DNA of 64,000 bases, from the NCBI RefSeq assembly GCF_013205055.1, contig NZ_JABMLF010000001.1, positions 1,116,001-1,180,000 on the forward strand, written 5' to 3'. Every line of letters begins with the position of its first letter. Position 1 is the first letter of the stretch. The notes under the pieces were generated by a model that was not told where the DNA came from, ran no database searches, and saw only the letters and a program-made list of their open reading frames with translations. Source of the DNA: Rathayibacter sp. VKM Ac-2856 (GTDB lineage: Bacteria; Actinomycetota; Actinomycetes; Actinomycetales; Microbacteriaceae). A program made the position numbers and the translations under genes. Below are positions 18,950 through 27,056 of the stretch, piece after piece.

Positions 18950-20017
18950 ATGGCACACCTCCCCACACCCTCCCCCGGCGCCAGCGCCGACACCGCCCCC
19001 GATCCAGAGGATCGGCGAGGCGTCGCGGCGGCCGTCCGGCAGTGGGTGACCGGCGACCCGAGCGGCGAGGGCGCGGGGCGCGTGCTCCGCGTCGCCGACG
19101 CTCGTCTGCAGGGAGCGGTGGAGCAGCTCCTCCGTCCCGGCGACGTCCTGCTCGTCCCCGACGACCGCGCAGCGGACGACGACCGCACGCCTCCTCCGAG
19201 CCACACCGGAGCGACGGTGGCCCCCTACCGCGGAGGACTGGACGAGCCGGGGGACGAGGCGTGGTTCAGCGGGCTGCGGGTGCAGGTCGAGGACTACGCC
19301 TCGATCGCCTTCCTGCCGCTCACGGGAGCGACCATCGCGCGCCTCCGGGACCTCGACGGCTGGCGTGCGTACCTCGAGGACGCGGATGCGGCGCGGAACA
19401 GCGGTCGCCTGCTCCCCCAGCTCCTCGGCGCGACCGTCGCGGTGAGCGGAGCACCGCTCGTCGACGCCGGCGATCCCGTCCCCGTGGCCGCCGTCGACGT
19501 CGACCGGGACGGTGTGGCGCGACTCGGCCAGGACGGCGCCGTCCTCGGGGACCTCGGCGATCCCGGCCCCCTGGCGGCGGCGCTGGACCGGTCCCACCCG
19601 CCGCTCGCCCGGCTCGCCGGCCTGGGCGGCGACCTCGCCGCGGACGTGACCGATCGTCCCTGGCTGGGTCTGTACCGCGCCGCTCTCGCCTTCGCGGCCC
19701 CTCAGGACGACGGCCCGGCCAGGTCGGTGTCCGGCCTCGGCACGACGGTCGCTCCCGGTGGCGACGCGTCGAGGATCACGCGCTCCGACCTCCTCCTCCT
19801 GCACCGGGGCGAGGAGCGGGTGCTCGTGCAGCCTCGATCCCTGCGGCGCTTCGCACTGACCGCCCGGGCCGCCGTCGTCGTCGAGCACCTGCTCGGCGGT
19901 GGGACAGGGGGCGCGGAGGGGCGACTCCCCGAGGAGGACGCGGTGGACGCCTCGTTCGTCGAACGGATCATCGGGGGCTTCGAGCGCGAGGGCGTCGCTC
20001 TCCGAGGAGAGGCATGA
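18950..20017 (+). CDS. mpaB: Daptide biosynthesis RiPP recognition protein (MpaB-like)
   Basis: 355 residues, first gene of the operon. No enzymatic motif is visible: no P-loop, metal site or Rossmann signature. The middle part is Asp/Gly/Ala-rich with many beta-like segments. The assignment rests on position: in known daptide clusters a protein of this kind accompanies the aminotransferase and dehydrogenase genes and is thought to bind the leader peptide. Stop overlaps the next start (ATGA), with GAGGAGAGG just upstream. Identity as MpaB needs a profile search. Confidence 0.6.
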   Translation: MAHLPTPSPGASADTAPDPEDRRGVAAAVRQWVTGDPSGEGAGRVLRVADARLQGAVEQLLRPGDVLLVPDDRAADDDRTPPPSHTGATVAPYRGGLDEPGDEAWFSGLRVQVEDYASIAFLPLTGATIARLRDLDGWRAYLEDADAARNSGRLLPQLLGATVAVSGAPLVDAGDPVPVAAVDVDRDGVARLGQDGAVLGDLGDPGPLAAALDRSHPPLARLAGLGGDLAADVTDRPWLGLYRAALAFAAPQDDGPARSVSGLGTTVAPGGDASRITRSDLLLLHRGEERVLVQPRSLRRFALTARAAVVVEHLLGGGTGGAEGRLPEEDAVDASFVERIIGGFEREGVALRGEA

Positions 20018-21243
20018 GCGCCTCCGCGGTCCTCCTCCCGCTCGTCCCGCCGTCCGTCGCCGCAGCGACTGTGGCCGCCACGGGTGCGTCGGGCGCCAGG
20101 ATCCTCTTCGCCGACGGGGTCGAGGCGATCGACGTCGCGAGCGGCCTCTGGAACGTGCCGTTCGGGCACGGACGACCCGAGTTCACCGCGGCGATCGCGG
20201 ATGCACTGGCGGCGGCGTCCTACCTCCCCCTGTTCCGGCGCGGTCACCCCTGGGCGGAACGGGCGGCAGCCGCCCTCCTGTCGGCGGTCGGAGGGTCCTT
20301 CCCGCACTCCTCCTTCACCCGGGTCTTCTTCACCACCTCGGGCGGCAGCGCGAACGACGCGGTCATGAAGCTGCTCCGTCAGCGGGCCGCCCTCCTCGGG
20401 CGACCGGACCGGCGTCTGGTCGTCGGCCTGTCCGGCAGCTACCACGGGCTGACCTACGGCGCCCACGCCCTGAGCGGCGACCGGCTCGCCCAGGACCTCT
20501 ACGGCGTCGACCGGTCGGGCGTCCGCCATGTGGCGCACGACGACCCTGGCGCCCTGGAGTCGCTGCTGCTCCGCGAGGGGCGGCGGATCTGCGGGATCGT
20601 CGTGGAGCCCGTCCTCGGATCCGGTGCCCTCGAGCTGTCCGACGACGTCCTGGCGGTGCTGCAGCGCGCCTCGCGCGACGGTGTCCCGGTCGTCGCCGAC
20701 GAGGTGGCGACGGGCTTCGGCCGGGCCGGCCCCTTCCTCGCCTCCTCCCGCTGGCCGTTCGTGCCGGACGCGGTCGTCCTGTCGAAGGCACTGACGAACG
20801 GCACGCTCGCCGCGGCCGCCGTCGTCCTCGGTGAGCGGCTCCTCGCGGAGATCGACGCGGCGGACGCTCCCTTCGTCCACGCCGAGACGCAGGCCGGGAC
20901 ACCCGCCGTCTGCGCCGCCGTGCTGGAGAGCCTGGCGCGACTCCCCGAGCTCCTCGGACCCGACGGATTCCCCCGGGTGAGTGCCGGCCTCGACCGGGTG
21001 ATCGACACCCTCGGCGCTCACCCGCGGGTGCTCGGGCACTCCGGAGTCGGCTGCTTCCGAGCTCTGCGGATCCGGGGAGTCGCCACCTCGGCCGAGGTCC
21101 TCGGCCTGGTGGAGGAGATCAGGCGGCGCGGAGCGGTCGTGCACCCGGCGCCGGGCGGCATCCAGTTCCTCCCCGCCGCCGTGGTGAGCGACGCGGACCT
21201 GGCGGTGCTGCCCGGCATCGTCGGTGCGGCGCTCGACGCATGA
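20014..21243 (+). CDS. mpaD: Daptide-type class III aminotransferase (MpaD-like)
   Basis: 409 residues, PLP-dependent fold type I, class III. Landmarks: VASGLWNVPFGHGRPEF, TTSGGSANDAVMKLLRQ (phosphate-binding), SGSYHGLTYGA, VADEVATGFGRAG (Asp229 contacts the PLP ring nitrogen) and VLSKALTNG with the Schiff-base Lys258. In daptide maturation this enzyme aminates the ketone left after oxidative decarboxylation of the C-terminal Thr. It is flanked on both sides by four-base gene overlaps. Confidence 0.82.
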   Translation: MSASAVLLPLVPPSVAAATVAATGASGARILFADGVEAIDVASGLWNVPFGHGRPEFTAAIADALAAASYLPLFRRGHPWAERAAAALLSAVGGSFPHSSFTRVFFTTSGGSANDAVMKLLRQRAALLGRPDRRLVVGLSGSYHGLTYGAHALSGDRLAQDLYGVDRSGVRHVAHDDPGALESLLLREGRRICGIVVEPVLGSGALELSDDVLAVLQRASRDGVPVVADEVATGFGRAGPFLASSRWPFVPDAVVLSKALTNGTLAAAAVVLGERLLAEIDAADAPFVHAETQAGTPAVCAAVLESLARLPELLGPDGFPRVSAGLDRVIDTLGAHPRVLGHSGVGCFRALRIRGVATSAEVLGLVEEIRRRGAVVHPAPGGIQFLPAAVVSDADLAVLPGIVGAALDA

Positions 21244-22394
21244 GCGGCCTCAGCACGGATCTGCGCACAGGGCTCGACGCGGACGCTGCGACGAGCGGTG
21301 CGCGGCGGACGCTGGTCGTCCTCGACAGCGCTCTCCTCCGGAACGGCCTCGTCGATCCGGAGTCCCTCCCCGGCACGCTCGCCGTCCTCGACGTGACGGA
21401 GGAGCAGGGTGCGCTCCTCGACCGCGTCGATCGCGCCCTCCGCGCGGTCCGTCCGGACCGCCTGGTCGGCATCGGCGGCGGCAGGCTGCACGACATCGCG
21501 GCGCTGGCGCGGCTCTTCGCCGCGGACCGCGCCCACCGTCCGCGCATCGACACCCTGCTCGGCCGGCACGGCGGGCTCCTCGCGCCGGTTCCGCCCGCGT
21601 CGGCCCGGCTCCCCCGGCTCGTCCTGGTCCCGTCGACGATCGGACCGGGCAGCGAGACGAGCGCCGCGGCCTGCCGGGAGATCGACGGCCTGCGGTCGGT
21701 CGTGGTCGGCGATGCGCTCCGAGCGGACGCGGCACTGCTCGACGCCGATCTCACCGCGACGCTGCCCCGGTCCTCCGTCCTCGAGGGAGCGGCGGAAGCG
21801 GCCCTGCGGCTGATCGGCTCGCGGTCCGGGTCGCCGGCGGATCGCTCCGCCGACGCTCCGGCGCGACGACTCCTCGAGTCGCTCGCGGACGCCGGCGGCC
21901 GCGTCGCCGGGGGCACCGGAGTCGTCCACCGGGCCGACCGCGCCGCCCTCGGCTCGGCGAGCGCCGCCAGCCACGACGTGCTGCGGTCGGCGACGGCCGA
22001 TCCCTTCGCGGCGACGCACTGGTACCTGGCGAACGAGGTGAGCAGCCGCGCCGGCCTGCGGAAGGTGCCGGCGACGATGCCCCTGCTGCCCGTCCTCTGG
22101 AGTCGTGACTCGGCCGAGCGCCGCGCGCGGCGACGAGTCGTGTGGCACTGGTTCGCCGCTCCCCTCGAGCTCCACCCCGATCCCGTCGTGGGCAGCGCCC
22201 AGTGGTCCGAGCGGTGGGGGATCGCCGTGCCCGCCGTCGAGGACCGCGCACTCCTCGACGCGGCCCCCGCGATCGTCGCTCGATGGGGCCGCTCGGCACT
22301 GCCCGGCCTCGCGATCGACGACGCCCTGAGACTCCTGCGCGCGGCGTTCCGCCCGCGCAGGTCCACCGAACGGATGAGGGAGGTGAACACATGA
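21240..22394 (+). CDS. mpaC: Daptide-type Fe-ADH-fold dehydrogenase (MpaC-like)
   Basis: 384 residues of the iron-containing alcohol dehydrogenase/dehydroquinate-synthase fold. The dinucleotide motif GIGGGRLHD (about 77-85) and the VPSTIGPGSETSAAA block are clear. Where canonical enzymes have His metal ligands I read SSRAGLRKVPATMPLLP, so the classical His set is not obvious. Expected role: oxidise the beta-hydroxyl of the precursor's C-terminal Thr, with decarboxylation. ATG overlaps the aminotransferase stop, and its own stop overlaps the first precursor gene. Confidence 0.78.
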   Translation: MSGLSTDLRTGLDADAATSGARRTLVVLDSALLRNGLVDPESLPGTLAVLDVTEEQGALLDRVDRALRAVRPDRLVGIGGGRLHDIAALARLFAADRAHRPRIDTLLGRHGGLLAPVPPASARLPRLVLVPSTIGPGSETSAAACREIDGLRSVVVGDALRADAALLDADLTATLPRSSVLEGAAEAALRLIGSRSGSPADRSADAPARRLLESLADAGGRVAGGTGVVHRADRAALGSASAASHDVLRSATADPFAATHWYLANEVSSRAGLRKVPATMPLLPVLWSRDSAERRARRRVVWHWFAAPLELHPDPVVGSAQWSERWGIAVPAVEDRALLDAAPAIVARWGRSALPGLAIDDALRLLRAAFRPRRSTERMREVNT

Positions 22395-22519
22395 TCACGC
22401 AGAACGAGCTCGCCTTCCAGGAGCTGGAGCCGGCGGTCGCTCCCGACTGGGAGTCGGCGCGCCAGGGCTTCGGCACGGGGATCCTCGTCGCGGGGCTCTT
22501 CCTCGGTCTCCTCACCTGA
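22391..22519 (+). CDS. mpaA1: Daptide precursor peptide 1
   Basis: 42 residues, too short for routine gene calling. Leader-like acidic N-terminus containing LAFQELEPAVAPDW, then a hydrophobic Gly-rich segment (GTGILVAGLFLGLL) ending in Thr at the very C-terminus. It overlaps the dehydrogenase stop by four bases with GAGGTGAAC upstream. The match of leader, hydrophobic helix and terminal Thr with two neighbouring peptides is the main evidence that these are substrates. Confidence 0.85.
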   Translation: MITQNELAFQELEPAVAPDWESARQGFGTGILVAGLFLGLLT

Positions 22520-22593
22520 GCCGCGGCACCGCTGGGATCGGCCCCGCGACCGCGAGGCCGACACGACGAGAGAGCAGGAGAGGAGGAGAAGAC

Positions 22594-22722
22594 ATGCACG
22601 CATCCGCAGACCTGCGATTCGAGGAGATCGAATCGATGTCCGCACCGGATTCGGACTGGTACATCGCGACGAAGCTCGGGATCGCCGTCGGGCTGGGACT
22701 CGGCGCGATCGTCCTGACCTAG
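22594..22722 (+). CDS. mpaA2: Daptide precursor peptide 2
   Basis: 42 residues. Leader contains LRFEEIESMSAPDSDW, matching the F-E-E-I-E...AP pattern of the other two. Core-like segment IATKLGIAVGLGLGAIVL ends in a terminal Thr. It is the only one of the three with a Lys in the core. A very strong purine-rich ribosome binding site (GGAGAGGAGGAGAAG) precedes the ATG. A 74-base gap separates it from precursor 1. Confidence 0.85.
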   Translation: MHASADLRFEEIESMSAPDSDWYIATKLGIAVGLGLGAIVLT

Positions 22723-22760
22723 CGCAGACGAACCCTGTCCTCTCATGAAGGAGGTGAGAA

Positions 22761-22886
22761 ATGGAGAACAGCACTCTCTTCGAGGAGATCGAGCCGGCCG
22801 TCGCTCCCGCCGACGGCTGGAGAACCGCCGATTGGGGCCTGAGGGTCATCATCGGGCTCGGCGGCATCGTCCTGCTGGCGACCTAG
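22761..22886 (+). CDS. mpaA3: Daptide precursor peptide 3
   Basis: 41 residues. Leader TLFEEIEPAVAPADGW; core-like segment ADWGLRVIIGLGGIVLLA ends in Thr. AAGGAGGTGA (22748-22757), the exact complement of the 16S rRNA 3' end, lies 3 bases before the ATG, the strongest ribosome binding site in the cluster. The ATG at 22745, inside that upstream region, opens a different frame and is not a gene start. Confidence 0.87.
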   Translation: MENSTLFEEIEPAVAPADGWRTADWGLRVIIGLGGIVLLAT

Positions 22887-22985
22887 GCGGCTCCGCCGTC
22901 CGAGCGGTTCCGGGTGCCTCGCGCCCGGAACCGCTCCCCCAAGACCATCCCCACCCCGCAGCCCTGCCCGAGAACCGGAGCGACC

Positions 22986-23813
22986 ATGCACCAGCACGCG
23001 GATACCCCGCAGCCCACCGCCGCGAGCGCCGCGCTCCTCAGCGCACTCTCCGCGGAGCCCGTCGCGCCGGAGGACCTCTACGGCCCCGACGGGTCCGTCG
23101 TCTACGAGCACTTCACCGCCGACGACCGCAGCGAGATCAGCCCGCTGCTGGCGGCGGTCCGCCGCACCGGGGGACCGATCCTCGAGCTGGCCAGCGGCGG
23201 CGGACGCCTGACCGTGCCGCTGCTCGGTCTCGGCCGCCCCGTCGTCGCCGTCGATCTCTCGCCGACGATGATCGACATCCTCCGCTCGCGGATCGCGACG
23301 CTCCCCGCCGCCCGGATCGCCGCAGGCTCCCGGGCGCTGGTCGGCGACATGACCTGCTTCCACCTGCCGGAGCGCTTCGGCGCCGTCGTGCTCGGGGCCA
23401 CGTCCATCGCGCTCCTCGACCGAGCCGGACGGCAGGCCTTCCTCCGGGTCGCCCGCGCGCACCTCGCGGACGGCGGGGTCCTGCTGATCACCGCCTCGAC
23501 GGCCGGCCACGCCTACGTCGCCGGCAGCCGGAGCTCGCGGGTGCGCGCCGTGCCCGGCCCGTGCGGCGGACCGGGAGCGGCCGTCGTCACCTCCGCCGTC
23601 ACGCCCGACGGGCTGCACCGCGACGTCGAGGTCGTGCAGCTCGGCGCCGACGCGGACGGTCGGGCGATGGCGCGCCTCTTCCACTCGCGGGTGAACGTTG
23701 TCGATGCCGACGAGGTGTCGGAGGAGGCCGCGCTCGCGGGGCTGCGCGTCGCCGGGCGCACCGAGCTGGCGGAGACCGAGGACTCGACGCTGCTGCAGCT
23801 GGTCCGGTCGTGA
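22986..23813 (+). CDS. mpaM: Daptide-type SAM-dependent methyltransferase (MpaM-like)
   Basis: 275 residues, class I Rossmann methyltransferase. SAM-binding motif I is ILELASGGGRLTVPLL (65-80), followed by VVAVDLSPTMIDILRSR and VGDMTCFHLPERFGAVVLG. Expected role: N,N-dimethylation of the new C-terminal amine. Start ATG at 22986 with GGAG 5 bases upstream. Its stop overlaps the GTG of the protease gene. Confidence 0.82.
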   Translation: MHQHADTPQPTAASAALLSALSAEPVAPEDLYGPDGSVVYEHFTADDRSEISPLLAAVRRTGGPILELASGGGRLTVPLLGLGRPVVAVDLSPTMIDILRSRIATLPAARIAAGSRALVGDMTCFHLPERFGAVVLGATSIALLDRAGRQAFLRVARAHLADGGVLLITASTAGHAYVAGSRSSRVRAVPGPCGGPGAAVVTSAVTPDGLHRDVEVVQLGADADGRAMARLFHSRVNVVDADEVSEEAALAGLRVAGRTELAETEDSTLLQLVRS

Positions 23814-25453
23814 GCGGCCGCGCGCCCCGGCTGGCGGAGAGCGTGACGATCGATGCGCCGATCGCGCCCGGCGCCCCCTGGATCCTCTCGGTGCACGGCG
23901 TTCCGCGGGCCCGGGTCGGGCCGGCCGTGGCGACCTTCGCCGCGGGGCTGCGCGCCGGTGGCGGCGACGTCGGCGGGGCGGGAGCCGGTGGCACGACCCC
24001 CGGCGGCACGACCACCGGCGGCGCCGAGACGGCGTCCCGGTCCGTCGAGTCCCTCACTCAGGAGGAGGCCGACCGCCTGCTCCGCGAGTTCGCGACGGCC
24101 GGGCTCCTGGCCGGTTCCGAGCGCCGCGAGCCGAGGTCCGCGCGGCTGCGGTTCCGCCCGCCGGCGAGTCTCGAGCTGACCCTGCTCGATGCGACGCGTC
24201 CGGCGCTCGCCCTCGCGCGGCTCCTGCGCCGTCGGCCGATCCGGCTGCTCGCCGGCGCCGCGGTCGGCGCAGTGCTGCTCCTGGGCGGCGTGAGCGCGAT
24301 CGTCCACGGCACCGAGATCGGCGCGGTCCTGAGCGAGCCGCTGCCGCTGCCCTCGCTCCTCGTGGTCTCCGCCGCGTTCCTGCTCGCGGGAGCGGTGCAC
24401 GAGGCCGGTCATGCCGTCTCCCTCGCCGCTCTCGGCGGACGACCCCGCAGGGCCGGGGTGATGATCTTCTACCTCGCCCCCGCGTTCTTCTGCGACGTCA
24501 CCGACGGCTGGCGCCTCGGCGACCGGCGCTCCCGCGCGGCGGTCGCGCTCGCCGGCCCGGCGGTGCACCTCGTCCTCGCGGCGAGCGCCGCCACCGCGCT
24601 GCTGTGGGCGCCGACGGGCAGGGCCGCCCTCTCCTGCTTCGTCGTCGCGGCCGCGCTCAGCGCGCTGACCAATCTCCTCCCGCTCGTGCACCTCGACGGC
24701 TACCTCGCCCTGGTCGCGGTCCTCGACCGGCCGTTCCTGCGGAGAACCGCGATCCGCGCCGCCGGCGACGCCGTCCTGCGCCTGCTGGGCGGCACCGCTC
24801 CACGCAGCTCCCCCTGGCTCGTCCTGTTCGGAGTCGGCTGCCGCGCCTTCGCCCTGCTCCTGATCGGCTGGGCCTACCTCCGCAGCGTCCCCGTCCTGAC
24901 CCTCACCGAGCCGGGGGCGGTCCTCGCGCTGGTGTTCGCCGCGGCGCTGCTCGGCGTGCTCGCCGTCGCCGTCGTCCGGTTCGCCCGAGCCGCGAGGAGG
25001 GGCGGCGTGGGAGCCCTCCGGGTGGTCGGCGCCACCGCAGTCCTCGCCGCCACTCTCGCCGGGGTCGGCGCCCTCCCCCTCGAGGAGCGCATCGAGGGCG
25101 GCTACGTCGTCCGCGCCGGCGAGACCCTCCTCGTCCGGACCTCGGCCGATCCGAGGATCGTGCCCGGCACTCCGGTGCGGCTGACCAGCAACGGGATCGC
25201 CGTCCGCTCCCCGCGGTCGACGGCGGTCGTGGACGGCCCCGCGGAGTCGCTGGACGCCCCCGTCGCGGCGCTCGCGCCCCTCAGCGGGCTCGGCGACGTG
25301 CCGGCCGTGGGCTACCGCCTCGCCCTGCCCGAGGGAGCGGATCCCGCCGAGGTCGGCGGTGCCTCGATCGCCCTCGGTGACGGGACGGTCGGCGGCGCGG
25401 TGCTCGACCTCGTCGCGGGCGCCGCGCTGCGGCGCCTGGAGGTCGGGCGATGA
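23810..25453 (+). CDS. mpaP: Daptide-type intramembrane metalloprotease (MpaP-like, M50-related)
   Basis: 547 residues, multi-pass membrane protein. Cytoplasmic N-terminal 140 residues include a Gly/Thr-rich linker (about 50-72). The zinc motif HEAGH (197-201) lies in a membrane helix, and the third ligand is probably Asp296 in HLDGY, the M50 arrangement. About 8-9 further helices follow, then a C-terminal domain of about 130 residues (from GGYVVRAGETLLVRTS) that looks like an extracytoplasmic beta domain. Likely removes the leader. Starts with a GTG overlapping the methyltransferase stop. Confidence 0.8.
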   Translation: MSGRAPRLAESVTIDAPIAPGAPWILSVHGVPRARVGPAVATFAAGLRAGGGDVGGAGAGGTTPGGTTTGGAETASRSVESLTQEEADRLLREFATAGLLAGSERREPRSARLRFRPPASLELTLLDATRPALALARLLRRRPIRLLAGAAVGAVLLLGGVSAIVHGTEIGAVLSEPLPLPSLLVVSAAFLLAGAVHEAGHAVSLAALGGRPRRAGVMIFYLAPAFFCDVTDGWRLGDRRSRAAVALAGPAVHLVLAASAATALLWAPTGRAALSCFVVAAALSALTNLLPLVHLDGYLALVAVLDRPFLRRTAIRAAGDAVLRLLGGTAPRSSPWLVLFGVGCRAFALLLIGWAYLRSVPVLTLTEPGAVLALVFAAALLGVLAVAVVRFARAARRGGVGALRVVGATAVLAATLAGVGALPLEERIEGGYVVRAGETLLVRTSADPRIVPGTPVRLTSNGIAVRSPRSTAVVDGPAESLDAPVAALAPLSGLGDVPAVGYRLALPEGADPAEVGGASIALGDGTVGGAVLDLVAGAALRRLEVGR

Positions 25454-26301
25454 CCGCCGCCACTGCGCTCGACACCGCCTTCGCGCACGCCCTCCGCCTG
25501 CTCGCCGTCGCGAGCGACGGCCGCACGGTCGCGGGCTGGCGCGGCCGGACCCTCTCCGGTCCCGTCCGGCGCGGGGCCGAGCGGCTCTGGCTCCGCCTCG
25601 TGAGCTCTCCCGCCGGGCTCGCCCAGGGGATGTGGTGGACGGGCACGGCGGACAGCGGCGTCCTGCCCGCGCTCCCGAAGCCCGACGTCCTCGCGGTCGA
25701 GGAGTGGGACCTGCCCGAGGTGGGCGGGTACCGCCTCCGAGCCGAGCTGATGACCCGCCTCCCGGGCCGACCCCTGTCGCCCACCCCGGAGCTCGCGCCC
25801 GGCACCGCCGTCGATCCGGCGGTGTGGGTCGAGCTCGGCCGGGTGCTCGAGCGTCTCGCCGTCGTGCCGACCGAGCGGGAGTCGACCGTCCCGGCGACGG
25901 TGGACCGCCTCCTCCACAGCTTCTTCGGCGACCGGTTCCCGCGCGGTACGAGCCGATGGACGACCGCGCACGGCGACCTGCACCCCGGCAACCTGCTCGT
26001 CGCTCCACTCGGGATCGCGGACTGGGAGGCCTGGGGCCGGGGCCCCGAGCACCTCGACCTCGCGACCCTCTACGTGCACTGCCTCGCCGCTCCCGACGCC
26101 CGGCGGTCGCTCGTCGAGGTGCTCGGCGAGCGCCTGCACTCCGACGAGGCGCGGCCCGCCCTCGCCTTCGCCGCCGCGAAGGTGCTCGCGCGATCGGTCT
26201 CCGGCGACTACCCGACCCTCGTCGACCCCGTGCACAGCCTCCTCGACGACCTGTCCGCACGACCGGTCGGCGCCGGCGGGACCACCGCACGACGACGATG
26301 A
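25450..26301 (+). CDS. APH-fold phosphotransferase in the daptide operon
   Basis: 283 residues. The aminoglycoside/choline-kinase signature HGDLHPGN (174-181) and the metal-binding Asp in IADWE (189-193) are intact. A substrate lobe with conserved aromatic residues (LDLATLYVHCLA) follows. The N-terminal ATP lobe is shortened and the usual P-loop is unclear. It is locked into the operon by a four-base overlap with the protease, so it probably serves the pathway: tailoring, self-protection, or a pseudokinase/adaptor. I do not know a defined role for such a kinase in daptide synthesis. Confidence 0.75.
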   Translation: MTAATALDTAFAHALRLLAVASDGRTVAGWRGRTLSGPVRRGAERLWLRLVSSPAGLAQGMWWTGTADSGVLPALPKPDVLAVEEWDLPEVGGYRLRAELMTRLPGRPLSPTPELAPGTAVDPAVWVELGRVLERLAVVPTERESTVPATVDRLLHSFFGDRFPRGTSRWTTAHGDLHPGNLLVAPLGIADWEAWGRGPEHLDLATLYVHCLAAPDARRSLVEVLGERLHSDEARPALAFAAAKVLARSVSGDYPTLVDPVHSLLDDLSARPVGAGGTTARRR

Positions 26302-26339
26302 CCCTCCCCCCACTCCCTCCCCCACCGGAAAGGTCCGCC

Positions 26340-27056
26340 ATGAGCCCGGCTCTCGACTTCCTGCACTTCACCAAGGCCTTCCGCGGGCGCCGCGTCGTGG
26401 ACGACCTCAGCTTCTCCGTGCGGCAGGGCTCGGTCGTCGGACTGCTCGGCCCGAACGGGGCCGGCAAGAGCACGGCCCTCCGCGGGCTGGTCGGACTGCT
26501 GCGCCCGGACGCGGGTGAGGCCCGGGTCGGCGGGCGCCGCTTCGCGGATCTGCGCGAGCCCGCCCGGGTCGTCGGCGTGCACCTCGACGGCCTCGGCTTC
26601 GAGAACGGGATCACCGGCCGACGGCACCTCGCGATCCTCTGCCGCGCGGTCGGGGCGCCCCTCTCCCGGGTCGACGAGCTGCTGGAGCGGGTCGGGCTCG
26701 CCGAGGCGGGTCGTCGACCGGTCCGGGGCTACTCGACGGGCATGCGCCAGCGCCTCGGTCTCGCGTCGGCCCTCGCGGGCGACCCGGAGATCCTGGTCCT
26801 CGACGAGCCGGCGAACGGGCTCGATCCCGAGGGGATCCGCTGGCTGCGGCGCCTGATCCGAGCGGAGGCCGAGCGCGGGCGCACGGTCCTCGTGTCGAGC
26901 CATCAGCTCGCCGAGCTCGAGCACACCGTCGACGAGGTCGTGGTGCTGCGGCGCCGGATGCTCTTCCACGGGCCCCTCGACGAGCTCACCCGCTCGGGCG
27001 GGCGGAGTCTGGAGGACGGCTACTTCGACCTCGTCGAGGGCGAGGCCGGCCGATGA
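26340..27056 (+). CDS. ABC transporter ATP-binding protein (daptide export/immunity)
   Basis: 238 residues. Walker A GPNGAGKST (37-45), signature YSTGMRQRLGLA, Walker B ILVLDEPANGLDPEG, and the switch His in SSHQLAELEHT. It is of the CcmA/drug-exporter type. Two membrane partners follow directly with ATGA overlaps. Likely exports the mature peptide or protects the cell. Start ATG at 26340 after GGAAAGG; the 38-base gap before it is the largest after the methyltransferase gene. Confidence 0.88.
   Translation: MSPALDFLHFTKAFRGRRVVDDLSFSVRQGSVVGLLGPNGAGKSTALRGLVGLLRPDAGEARVGGRRFADLREPARVVGVHLDGLGFENGITGRRHLAILCRAVGAPLSRVDELLERVGLAEAGRRPVRGYSTGMRQRLGLASALAGDPEILVLDEPANGLDPEGIRWLRRLIRAEAERGRTVLVSSHQLAELEHTVDEVVVLRRRMLFHGPLDELTRSGGRSLEDGYFDLVEGEAGR

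Noticed and set aside
22745..23809. In-frame extension of the metalloprotease upstream through precursor 3 and the methyltransferase
   Set aside because: The frame is out of phase with both of those genes, and its ATG lies in the ribosome binding region of precursor 3. The GTG at 23810 overlapping the methyltransferase stop is the coherent start.
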